A stretch of 5,494 nt of DNA from Acidimicrobium sp. UBA3029 (GCA_002367695.1 DFDK01000023.1:3612-9105); one strand, 5' to 3'. Positions 1-5,494 are shown, counted from the stretch's first letter. A program made the numbers and translations. Notes: generated from the sequence alone by a model not told the origin.

Positions 1-129
1 CTCAGTTATTTTCTTGATACTTCTGCGAGTGCCACAATTATTTTGCTTGATGCATTGGTGTTTGTCGTTGTCTACGCAATTGCCGGCACTCGCAACCGTA
101 TGAAGATGGCCTCACTCGGCCACATCTAA
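1..129 (+). CDS. C-terminal end of a membrane permease, probably ABC-3 family Zn/Mn transporter subunit (5' partial)
   Basis: The first reading frame is open from base 1 to a TAA at 127-129, giving 42 residues of a gene that begins before the window. The piece begins LSYFLDTSASATIILLDALV, continues as a hydrophobic helix (about residues 13-28), and ends in a basic cytoplasmic-looking tail (TRNRMKMASLGHI). An 'LSY-x-LD-x-x-x-(G/A)-A-x-I-x-L' stretch before a final membrane helix is typical of the C-terminus of ABC-3 permeases (ZnuB/MntB/PsaC type), which form the membrane channel for zinc or manganese uptake together with an ATPase and a binding protein. The fragment is short, so the family call rests on one motif; another polytopic membrane protein is possible. 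Its stop codon is one base from the stop of the opposing toxin gene. Confidence 0.6.
   Translation, partial: LSYFLDTSASATIILLDALVFVVVYAIAGTRNRMKMASLGHI
104..127. terminator. Hairpin at the convergent gene junction, possible bidirectional terminator
   Basis: Bases 104-111 (AGATGGCC) pair with 118-127 (GGCCACATCT) as two 4-bp helices separated by a 2-base bulge at 122-123, around a 6-base loop (TCACTC). The hairpin covers the last codons of the permease and reaches its TAA, just before the end of the toxin gene on the other strand. No T-tract follows on either strand, so it is not a canonical intrinsic terminator. Actinobacterial terminators often lack the T-tract, which is why it is kept at low confidence. 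It could equally be a chance structure in coding sequence. Confidence 0.28.
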
Positions 130-130
130 A

Positions 131-553
131 TCAGTTTGCTTCAGGGTTAAACACAGCAAATCCAAGTTCACTCGCAGCGTTGCACAGCCGCACATCGGAA
201 CTACCGAATAGATCAGCGCTCACCGCCATAGCTGATGCCAAATGAATTGCATCGAGTGAGCGGAGCCTGGTGGACTCAGCGATCTCGCAGGCAGACTCTG
301 CAACCTGCTCCGAAATCTCCACAACAGTCAAACGGGCCCACAGGTCGTCAAATGTTTGCGCAACAATTTTACTTTCCTGTGACGTGATGCGTCGATCCAG
401 TTTTCTACGAGCGAGTGTTGCTCGTGCTTCAATGCGTAGTAGCCGTGAAGAAATAAGTACCGGATCGCTATCCCACAGCATTTGAGCTTGCGAGGTTCCC
501 TGCTCATCAAACAACAGCTTCAGGAAAAGCGACGAATCGATATACGCGATCAC
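131..553 (-). CDS. vapC: VapC-like PIN-domain ribonuclease toxin
   Basis: This 140-residue protein has the size and layout of a PIN-domain toxin. Toxins of this family are Mg2+-dependent ribonucleases that cut tRNA or rRNA when the antitoxin is lost. The expected acidic metal ligands are visible: D6 in the opening YIDSS, E42 in RIEARATL, D101 in SLDAIHLASA, and D120 in the SSDVRLCNAASELGF segment. The DAIHLA block is a strong PIN signature. Translation starts at GTG (551-553). This codon overlaps the antitoxin's TGA in a GTGA arrangement (4-base overlap), so the toxin should be translated by coupling and no separate ribosome-binding site is expected. The stop is TGA at 131-133. All four acidic positions are intact, so the toxin should be active. 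The RNA target cannot be read from the sequence. Confidence 0.9.
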   Translation of the reverse strand: MIAYIDSSLFLKLLFDEQGTSQAQMLWDSDPVLISSRLLRIEARATLARRKLDRRITSQESKIVAQTFDDLWARLTVVEISEQVAESACEIAESTRLRSLDAIHLASAMAVSADLFGSSDVRLCNAASELGFAVFNPEAN

Positions 554-837
554 TCGCCACGCATTTCAATTAAGAGCTCGCTCATTGATCCATCAATTTT
601 TATCGGCTTGGGTCGTGGTCGAGTTGCATCAAGTGGGGGCTTTACAAGACCCGCATCTATGAGCTGTTGTAGTTGTTGATGCGACCCATCGAGCGCAACA
701 AGTTTGACCACAGGTTTGCCGTGCTCAGTCACAATGACCTGTGAACCATGCTGCACCAAGTCGATGTAATGACTGAGTTTGCTCTTGAGTTCGCGAACAC
801 CAACTTCTACTCGTTGATTTTTGACGCTTTTTGCCAT
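550..837 (-). CDS. Phd/YefM-type antitoxin partner of the PIN toxin
   Basis: This 95-residue protein is the first gene of the toxin-antitoxin operon. Residues 12-49 (beginning VGVRELKSKLSHYID, followed by a VIVTEHGKPVVKLV strand pair) form the Phd/YefM DNA-binding and dimerisation fold. The rest is a Pro/Arg-rich linker (about 65-80, with PPLDATRPRPKP) and a C-terminal helix ending SMSELLIEMRGE, the part that normally wraps the toxin and blocks its active site. The start is ATG at 835-837; the stop TGA at 550-552 overlaps the toxin's GTG. There is no Shine-Dalgarno sequence, but a TACAAT -10 element sits 6 bases before the ATG, suggesting a leaderless message. Antitoxins of this class generally repress their own promoter, and a dyad lies there. 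Many annotators would call such a partner VapB; no symbol is given because the fold is Phd-like rather than AbrB-, RHH- or CopG-like. Confidence 0.9.
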   Translation of the reverse strand: MAKSVKNQRVEVGVRELKSKLSHYIDLVQHGSQVIVTEHGKPVVKLVALDGSHQQLQQLIDAGLVKPPLDATRPRPKPIKIDGSMSELLIEMRGE

Positions 838-843
838 AACTAG

Positions 844-873
844 ATTGTAGGTACATTAAGTGCCTATTTGTAA
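844..873 (-). promoter_or_regulatory. Probable leaderless promoter of the toxin-antitoxin operon
   Basis: Read on the minus strand, a TACAAT hexamer (849 down to 844) matches the -10 consensus at five of six positions. Six bases (CTAGTT) separate it from the antitoxin ATG, which would put transcription start at the A of the ATG. A weak -35 candidate, TTACAA (873-868), lies 18 bases upstream. The lack of any AGGAG-like sequence before the ATG fits a leaderless transcript, a common arrangement in actinobacteria. The -35 match is poor, so the promoter call depends on the -10 and its spacing. Confidence 0.5.
848..866. promoter_or_regulatory. Candidate antitoxin operator (imperfect dyad over the promoter spacer)
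   Basis: TAGGTAC (848-854) and GTGCCTA (860-866) form an inverted repeat matching at 6 of 7 positions around the 5-base spacer ATTAA. It overlaps the edge of the -10 element and fills the -10/-35 spacer, where a repressor would block polymerase. A related half-site, TACCTA, recurs at 889-894, and a wider TGTAG/CTACA pair (846-850 and 874-878) brackets the dyad. Autorepression by a Phd/YefM antitoxin dimer is known for the family; that this dyad is the site is inference. Confidence 0.4.
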
Positions 874-912
874 CTACATTTTTAGCCATACCTATATGTG
901 TACGGCAAAGGT

Positions 913-2181
913 CTAGTTGCGAAAGCCCCATTCGGCGCCTTGTGGCGTGTCTCGTACTTCTACATTGATCTCGGCCAAACGATCACGAATCATGTCTGAC
1001 AAATCGAAGCGCTTATCTGCTCTCACCTGCACTCGCAAGTCGAGCAACACCTGCACAAAAGGCCCAGCCACTTCGCGTGGGTCGCGCAAGCCACCAGTTG
1101 CTGCACCGGCAAGCCGAGTGATCATGCTGCGCAATACCGATCTCGCATGGGAAGCATCGTCGCTTTGCAATGTGTCGATCGACCAACCCGCAATAGCGTC
1201 ATCCAAATCGAGTGCAGCACGCGCAGCAGCATCGGCATCGCCTGCAGTAATTGCTTGTGTAAATGCATCGTTGAGCCGTTCGGTTGCTTGCCGTAAATTG
1301 CTGTCAAGTACATCAACATCTTTCGTGGCAGTATCACTCGCTTCGGCATTGCTCGCCGCAACAGCAGGAACACCAGTTTTAATACCTGCAAGCGGATTAC
1401 GTAGGCGATCGATTGGCAACACTTCACCACTCGCAATCTCGGTTGACACACCTTTCACGCGAATGGTGAGCACGCCCTTGCCCACAACAGTTGCGGTCTG
1501 CGCATCAATATCAATCACCACACCAGTGTGTTCGTCTACACCCAGCACATAGACATCGTCGGGTAATTCGCGTTCGAGCATTGAGAGGCGGCGCTCACCC
1601 ATGTAACAAAAGCGGGTGTCATGGTGACCACCTTCGGCATTGTTGTAGTGCGGAATCAGTGCAACGTTGATACCAATCTCGCCAAGAATATTGAGGCCTT
1701 CAAGCCAGCGTGGGTCTTGCCCTACTTTGTAGATTTCGTAGACCGGCAACGTGAAGCGACCAAGGGTAAGTGCAGCTGCAGATGCAAAAGTGACGATGCC
1801 ACCATCGCGGAGTTTTTTGGTGAGCAGACCAGCAAGCGGAGTACCCGCCCATTGACGTAAGGCATAGGTTGGCGATCCGGGCCCTGCAAAAACATATTGT
1901 GCATCAGATACCACTTGGAGACCACGCTCAACTGCAAGCGCGTCGGCATCGATTATCTGAGTAAGTCCTGCAACATCAAGTGCGATATTTATGCTGGTTT
2001 TGAAATACTCGACTGCCTTTGTCGCAAGCTCTGGCGCATTTTCTTGAAATCCGTACGGAGTGTCGAGCAATGTAGCCCGCGCAGGTTTTGGCAACTTTGA
2101 TGCAAGCATGCGGTGAGTCGTCACCATGGTTGGCGCTGTCTCGCCAGAACCCATGATGGTCAAGATCCGAGGAAGTGTCAT
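913..2181 (-). CDS. S51/cyanophycinase-like (class I glutamine amidotransferase-fold) protein with CysS-like C-terminal domain
   Basis: The protein has 422 residues and two domains. Residues 1-260 resemble peptidase S51/cyanophycinase: a first strand ending in MGSGETAPTM (10-19), GPGSPTYALRQW (100-111), a nucleophile-elbow-like TFASAAAL with S134, IPHYNNAEGGHHDTRFCYMGERR with H178 (176-198), and LGVDEHTGVVID (213-224), matching the 'GIDE-x-TA' segment of cyanophycinases. The elbow reads A-S-A-A-A, not the usual G-x-S-A-G-A, so peptidase activity is uncertain. After a low-complexity linker (about 271-295), residues 296-422 resemble the C-terminal helical end of cysteinyl-tRNA synthetase, ending LRVQVRADKRFDLSDMIRDR, then a short VEVRDTPQGAEWGF strand pair. 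The CysS catalytic domain (HIGH and KMSKS motifs, zinc Cys/His) is absent, so this is not a synthetase. The ATG (2179-2181) overlaps the hydrolase stop as ATGA, so the two are co-translated. Substrate unknown; similar actinobacterial proteins probably exist as uncharacterised entries. Confidence 0.8.
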   Translation of the reverse strand: MTLPRILTIMGSGETAPTMVTTHRMLASKLPKPARATLLDTPYGFQENAPELATKAVEYFKTSINIALDVAGLTQIIDADALAVERGLQVVSDAQYVFAGPGSPTYALRQWAGTPLAGLLTKKLRDGGIVTFASAAALTLGRFTLPVYEIYKVGQDPRWLEGLNILGEIGINVALIPHYNNAEGGHHDTRFCYMGERRLSMLERELPDDVYVLGVDEHTGVVIDIDAQTATVVGKGVLTIRVKGVSTEIASGEVLPIDRLRNPLAGIKTGVPAVAASNAEASDTATKDVDVLDSNLRQATERLNDAFTQAITAGDADAAARAALDLDDAIAGWSIDTLQSDDASHARSVLRSMITRLAGAATGGLRDPREVAGPFVQVLLDLRVQVRADKRFDLSDMIRDRLAEINVEVRDTPQGAEWGFRN

Positions 2182-3044
2182 GAAAAAAATCCGTCTGTTA
2201 TTGCTGCGTGAACAACTTCGGCGAAGCGCGAAGGGTGTTGGGCATGCAGATCGTGGTCGGCTGGGCTAAACCATTCAACCCGCACATTTGGCACTAACTG
2301 CACAGCGTGCTCAATGGCACTTCGTTTAGTTTCTGCAAATACCCCACCTGGCCCTTCGGCTGGCACAAACAACACGGGCACTTTGAGATCGTTATATAAA
2401 TGAGTCGGCCTGTGTTCCCACAAACCTCGCAACACCAACATGTGGCGCTCGAGTGTGAGCCATGGTTTTACCGTGCCGTCTGACAGATGTTCCATGTTCG
2501 CCATCGCACCATCGATGCCGGTCTGTGGCCAATCGGCATGTGCTGATTGCATATATGCGCGCATTTGTTTTGCCGGTGTACCAATCAAATTTGGTGGGCG
2601 CAATGCAACTGCGCACGTCTCCCAGTCAGCAAAATTATTTTGCAATTCCAAAAACCCACCGTCAACCGGCACCACTCCGCAGATAAGTTGCGGAAATTTG
2701 TGGGCTAGCTCGATAACAACGTTTCCACCCCACGACTGCCCGCACACAACAGGCATCGCATAACCACGGGGCGCGATTGCAGTCAACAATCCCGCCAAAT
2801 CTTCGGTCACCGAACTCATGTCGTATCCATCTTCGGGTTTGTCGCTCAGGCCATGCCCGCGCAAATCAACTGCCATAACAGGATGCCCAAGTTGTACAAG
2901 TGCAAGCGCTGCGCCTTCCCACAACATGGCATTGGAAGCGAGACCATGCACCAACACGATCGGTTTGCCCGATTGAGTTACTGGGTCTCCCCACTTGACC
3001 ACCCGTAAACGCACTCCCGTACCAGTGGCAATCAGCTCGCTCAT
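2178..3044 (-). CDS. Alpha/beta-fold hydrolase
   Basis: Counting from ATG 3042-3044, the protein has 288 residues and a standard alpha/beta hydrolase plan. It shows the oxyanion-hole segment VLVHGLASN (H33-G34), the conserved VDLRGHGLSDKP (from residue 59), the nucleophile elbow CGQSWGGN with S104, and a C-terminal ADHDLHAQHPSRFAEVV in which H264 is the likely catalytic histidine. The acid residue is not obvious (D128 or E230). A cap region lies between about 135 and 220. There is no signal peptide, so it is probably cytoplasmic. Many members are esterases, lactonases or C-C hydrolases; the substrate cannot be read here. The start is unsettled. GTG 3095 has a good AGGAGG but would overlap the divergent sulfatase start. 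ATG 3086 and ATG 3062 are also in frame, the latter 7 bases after a TAGTGT hexamer. MSELIATG at 3044 is where the recognisable fold begins. The stop overlaps the next gene by 4 bases. Confidence 0.85.
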   Translation of the reverse strand: MSELIATGTGVRLRVVKWGDPVTQSGKPIVLVHGLASNAMLWEGAALALVQLGHPVMAVDLRGHGLSDKPEDGYDMSSVTEDLAGLLTAIAPRGYAMPVVCGQSWGGNVVIELAHKFPQLICGVVPVDGGFLELQNNFADWETCAVALRPPNLIGTPAKQMRAYMQSAHADWPQTGIDGAMANMEHLSDGTVKPWLTLERHMLVLRGLWEHRPTHLYNDLKVPVLFVPAEGPGGVFAETKRSAIEHAVQLVPNVRVEWFSPADHDLHAQHPSRFAEVVHAAITDGFFS

Positions 3045-3088
3045 GGGTAATTCGCCATTCATGCCATTCACACTACGCTTCAACATTG
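3045..3088. promoter_or_regulatory. Divergent intergenic region with overlapping -10-like hexamers
   Basis: This short gap must promote both the hydrolase operon (-) and the sulfatase (+). On the plus strand TACGCT (3074-3079) lies 9 bases before the sulfatase ATG. On the minus strand TAGTGT (3075-3070) lies 7 bases before the in-frame ATG at 3062. The two hexamers share the TA at 3074-3075, so the promoters would be back-to-back with almost no leaders. Neither has a convincing -35. Both fit TAnnnT only, a weak pattern. Confidence 0.3.
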
Positions 3089-4546
3089 ATGTCACTCAAT
3101 GTCCTCCTCGTCACATTGGATCAGTTTCGTGCAGAATGTCTATCCATTGCAGGCCATCACCTCGTAAAAACACCAAACCTTGATCGTCTTGCGCAACAAG
3201 GCGTGCGGCTCACCAAGCATTACAGCCAATGTGCCCCGTGCTCACCCGGTCGCGCCAGTTTGTACACGGGCATGTATCAGATGAACCATCGCGTAGTTGC
3301 CAACGGAACTCCTCTTGACAGAAGTTTTGACAATGTTGCGCTGCTTGCCAAACGTGCCGGATATTCGCCTGCGCTTTTTGGATACACCGATCAATCAATT
3401 GATCCACGTGATGCAACGGGGCCTGACGACTGGCGACTCAACTCGTTTGAAGGTGTGCTCCCTGGATTCGACTGCAAACTCTTTATTCCCGAAAATCACG
3501 TGTTGTGGATTGAGCATTTGCGAGCAAATGGTTTTGATGTTCCGATGGACGCTCAGCAAGTGCTCAAGACCGAACCAGAGCGCCCTGCCGAGTTTGGTAT
3601 TTCTGCATTTTTAACCGATCACTTACTCACATGGCTTGACCAACAAAATGGTCCATGGTTTGCACACGCCAGTTACTTGCGACCACACCCGCCCTACGCT
3701 GCTGCCGGCAAATGGTCAACTGCATATGACCCAGCCGATGTCGAGTTGCCGATTCCACACGGTGACGATCTGCATCCTTCACACGAAATGTTTTTACAAC
3801 TCCCCGATGCGTCGGCACCCCTTGACGACGCGGGAAAGCGATACATGCGTACGCAGTATTACGGAATGATCAGTGACGTCGACGAACAACTTGGTCGCGT
3901 GTGGGACAAACTTGCCGAGCTGGGTATGTGGGAAAACACCATGATCATCATCACAGCCGATCACGGCGAGCAGCTTGGCGATCATGGTCTCAAAGAAAAA
4001 CTTGGCTTCTTCCCGCAGAGTTATCACATCCTCGGACTCGTTCGTGACCCACGTAATACCCAACAGCATGGAACTGTCGTCGATAAGTTCACAGAAAATA
4101 TCGACATCCTCCCGACAATCGCCGAAGCGCTCGACCAACCTGTTCCATTGCAATGCGATGGGCTACCGCTAACACCATTTCTTACCGGGTCAACGCCAGC
4201 AATCTGGCGCGACGCAGCGACGTGGGAATACGACTGGCGATCAGTATTTATTCGCATGGGTGCGCGCGATTGGCCGTGGGATCAGCGACTTGAGCAACAA
4301 CATCTCGCCACTCGTTGCTACGACGATCGCGCATACGTGCAATTTGGCAACGGCTCGTCACTTTCATTTGATCTTGCAGCCGATGCAACATGGCGCACCT
4401 ACAGTCATGACCCCGTATCGACATTGGCGATGGCTCAAGACATGTTGGTCTGGAGATCGCGACACACCAATCGCCAACTTTCAGGAATGCTGATTGAACA
4501 AGGTGGCATTGGTGAGTGGCCCACCGATGTTTCGTGGCGCGTTTAA
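3089..4546 (+). CDS. Sulfatase-superfamily hydrolase, phosphonate monoester hydrolase/arylsulfatase type
   Basis: This 485-residue protein resembles rhizobial/Burkholderia phosphonate monoester hydrolases along its whole length. These are promiscuous alkaline-phosphatase-superfamily enzymes cleaving phosphonate and phosphate esters and sulfates with a formylglycine nucleophile. The active site appears complete: D11 in LLVTLDQFRAE; the C-x-P-x-R formylglycine motif CSPGR with C51 and R55, inside QCAPCSPGRASLYTGMYQMN; N72; FGYTDQSIDPR with Y99 and T100; H200 in LRPHPP; D291-H292 in TADHGEQLGDHG; and K304. The C-terminal WRSRHTNRQLSG also matches that subfamily. C51 must be oxidised by a formylglycine-generating enzyme, not encoded here. 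There is no signal peptide, so it is presumably cytoplasmic. ATG 3089 is preferred over the adjacent TTG 3086 because family members start a few residues before this first strand. No phosphonate genes adjoin it, so the physiological substrate is open. Confidence 0.92.
   Translation: MSLNVLLVTLDQFRAECLSIAGHHLVKTPNLDRLAQQGVRLTKHYSQCAPCSPGRASLYTGMYQMNHRVVANGTPLDRSFDNVALLAKRAGYSPALFGYTDQSIDPRDATGPDDWRLNSFEGVLPGFDCKLFIPENHVLWIEHLRANGFDVPMDAQQVLKTEPERPAEFGISAFLTDHLLTWLDQQNGPWFAHASYLRPHPPYAAAGKWSTAYDPADVELPIPHGDDLHPSHEMFLQLPDASAPLDDAGKRYMRTQYYGMISDVDEQLGRVWDKLAELGMWENTMIIITADHGEQLGDHGLKEKLGFFPQSYHILGLVRDPRNTQQHGTVVDKFTENIDILPTIAEALDQPVPLQCDGLPLTPFLTGSTPAIWRDAATWEYDWRSVFIRMGARDWPWDQRLEQQHLATRCYDDRAYVQFGNGSSLSFDLAADATWRTYSHDPVSTLAMAQDMLVWRSRHTNRQLSGMLIEQGGIGEWPTDVSWRV
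3103..3108 (-). promoter_or_regulatory. Shine-Dalgarno-like AGGAGG upstream of an alternative GTG start of the hydrolase
   Basis: Read on the minus strand, AGGAGG (3108-3103) stands 7 bases before a GTG (3095-3093) in frame with the hydrolase. Sequence and spacing are textbook. It lies inside the opening codons of the sulfatase on the other strand (Val-Leu-Leu-Val, GTC CTC CTC GTC), which alone could explain it. If used, the hydrolase would gain 17 residues and the two genes would overlap head to head by 7 bases. Confidence 0.25.
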
Positions 4547-4676
4547 ACAAATTGTTGCAGCTGGGTCAGTGAAAAATGCCATGCTCCAATTAGGCGCTAA
4601 GTAAGGCATGCACAACTAACATTCAGACTATTCATAGGCAGGCCCACGCTTGCGTTACCCCCGAAAGAATCCCCCC

Positions 4677-5494
4677 ATGTTGATTCGTCTTGCTCGTTTT
4701 TCCGTACGTCGCCGTCGAATGATGATCGGATTTTGGCTGTTACTCGTCATTGCTTTAGGTGCAATCTCAAGTTCGGTCGGACCAAACTTTGCTACACAAT
4801 TCGAGCTTCCTCAGAGCGAATCGAACGATGTTCGCGAGTTACTCAAGGCCAGTAGCCCCGATCTGGCAGGTTTTGGTGGGCAAATTGTTTTCACCTCGCC
4901 ATCTGGCGTTGTCGCTGACGAAACAAAATCTGCAATGACCGACATGTTTGCCAAAGTCGCACAAATCGCTGGTGTTTCTGTATCGAGCCCATACGACGCA
5001 CCAGGAAAAATCAACCAATCTGGCACGACTGCATTTGCGTCAATAGATGTCACCATGCGTTCGCAATCTGAGTTGATGGACCTCGGTACCGATATTCAAG
5101 GCATCGGTGACTCAGTCAACATCGATGGTTTGCAAATTGAATATGGTGGCGAAATTTTTGCGGGATTCGAGCTGCCAGCCAGCGAGATTTATGGATTGCT
5201 TGCTGCAATTGTCATTTTGGTTCTTGCATTTGGCTCGGTTCTCGCAATGGGTCTTCCGATCGGCACTGCGCTGCTTGGTCTCGGCGCCGGCACCTCACTT
5301 GTCACCATTTTTAGTCATGTCGTTGGCATGCCCGACTTCACGACATCACTGGTTGCGATGATTGGACTAGGAGTAGGAATCGACTATGCGCTATTCATTG
5401 TTACGCGTTACAGAGAAGGTCTAGATAACGGACTCAGTGTTGAAGATGCCGTCGTTGATGCCGTCAATACTTCTGGTCGCGCAGTGATTTTTGC
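4677..5494 (+). CDS. MMPL-family (RND superfamily) transporter, N-terminal part (3' partial)
   Basis: The frame is open from ATG 4677-4679 to the window end, giving 272 complete codons of what is usually a 700- to 1000-residue protein. After a basic start (RRRR at 11-14) comes membrane helix 1 (about 17-33). An extracytoplasmic porter domain follows (about 35-168, with the family-typical SNDVRELL and YGGEIFAGFEL). Then come closely packed helices at about 171-190, 195-218 and 223-245. The last carries GLGVGIDYALFIVTRYREGL with the D236-Y237 pair, which in MmpL3-type proteins is part of the proton relay driving transport. Members export lipids, siderophores or other hydrophobic molecules across the cytoplasmic membrane. 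The ribosome-binding site is weak (GAAAG, 9 bases before the ATG). The 130 bases between it and the sulfatase hold no gene and no clear terminator; a TATTCA hexamer near 4629 is a weak -10 candidate. The cargo cannot be inferred. Confidence 0.93.
   Translation, partial: MLIRLARFSVRRRRMMIGFWLLLVIALGAISSSVGPNFATQFELPQSESNDVRELLKASSPDLAGFGGQIVFTSPSGVVADETKSAMTDMFAKVAQIAGVSVSSPYDAPGKINQSGTTAFASIDVTMRSQSELMDLGTDIQGIGDSVNIDGLQIEYGGEIFAGFELPASEIYGLLAAIVILVLAFGSVLAMGLPIGTALLGLGAGTSLVTIFSHVVGMPDFTTSLVAMIGLGVGIDYALFIVTRYREGLDNGLSVEDAVVDAVNTSGRAVIF

Noticed and set aside
917..1552. Long plus-strand open frame (211 codons) antisense to the S51/CysS-tail gene
   Set aside because: Ser/Ala/Thr-rich sequence without domains or a ribosome-binding site. 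It is the mirror of a well-supported gene on the other strand.
131..3044. Idea that the toxin-antitoxin pair and the S51/hydrolase genes form one defence island
   Set aside because: A separate promoter-like region lies between them (838-912), and neither the hydrolase nor the S51 protein shows a known defence domain. Co-orientation alone is too little.
3794..4153. Minus-strand open frame (119 codons) inside the sulfatase gene
   Set aside because: It lies wholly opposite strongly conserved sulfatase motifs and has no recognisable fold; a shadow of codon bias.
4541..4556. GTTTAAAC and AACAAATTGTT palindromes at the sulfatase stop
   Set aside because: Short AT-rich dyads with no loop space for a hairpin, and no second copy in the window to support an operator.
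4576..4609. ATGCC/GGCAT inverted repeat enclosing TTAG-GCG-CTAA, considered as the sulfatase terminator
   Set aside because: The stems are only 5 and 4 bp with unequal unpaired gaps and no T-tract follows; within chance expectation.
1..5494. Search for CRISPR arrays, tRNA or rRNA genes, insertion sequences and attachment sites
   Set aside because: No regularly spaced repeats, cloverleaf, transposase or integrase motif, or long direct repeat was seen on either strand by eye.

Overview
The window reads as chromosomal DNA of an actinobacterium of moderate GC, roughly half by eye. An Acidimicrobiia-like lineage is my best guess. This rests on the protein types (an S51-like protein with a CysS-type tail, a long MMPL transporter with an Arg-rich N-terminus), on tightly packed genes with ATGA/GTGA overlaps, and on start codons that mostly lack Shine-Dalgarno sequences. 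The taxonomic call is inference.

Layout. (1) Bases 1-129 (+) are the last 42 codons of a membrane protein, most likely an ABC-3 family Zn/Mn permease. (2) Bases 131-837 (-) are a complete type II toxin-antitoxin pair: a Phd/YefM-type antitoxin (550-837) translationally coupled to a VapC-like PIN toxin (131-553). It converges on the permease gene with one base between the stop codons. Its promoter lies in the 75 bases behind the antitoxin and looks leaderless, with a dyad over the promoter core that could be the autoregulatory operator. (3) Bases 913-3044 (-) are a two-gene operon: an alpha/beta hydrolase (2178-3044, start uncertain) overlapping by 4 bases a 422-residue protein (913-2181). That protein joins an S51/cyanophycinase-like domain to a tail resembling the C-terminal, tRNA-binding end of cysteinyl-tRNA synthetase. 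(4) Divergent from this operon, 3089-4546 (+) encodes a sulfatase-superfamily enzyme of the phosphonate monoester hydrolase type, with a formylglycine motif and all expected metal and active-site residues. (5) After 130 non-coding bases, 4677-5494 (+) is the N-terminal part of an MMPL-family transporter that runs off the window.

How the genes work together: the toxin and antitoxin form one module. The hydrolase and S51-CysS-tail protein are co-transcribed and may share a pathway, but nothing here names the substrate. The sulfatase and MMPL gene point the same way, with no evidence of a joint function. The item most worth a second look is the S51/CysS-tail protein. I see no CRISPR array, RNA gene, insertion sequence or prophage feature, and no intergenic stretch longer than 130 bases.
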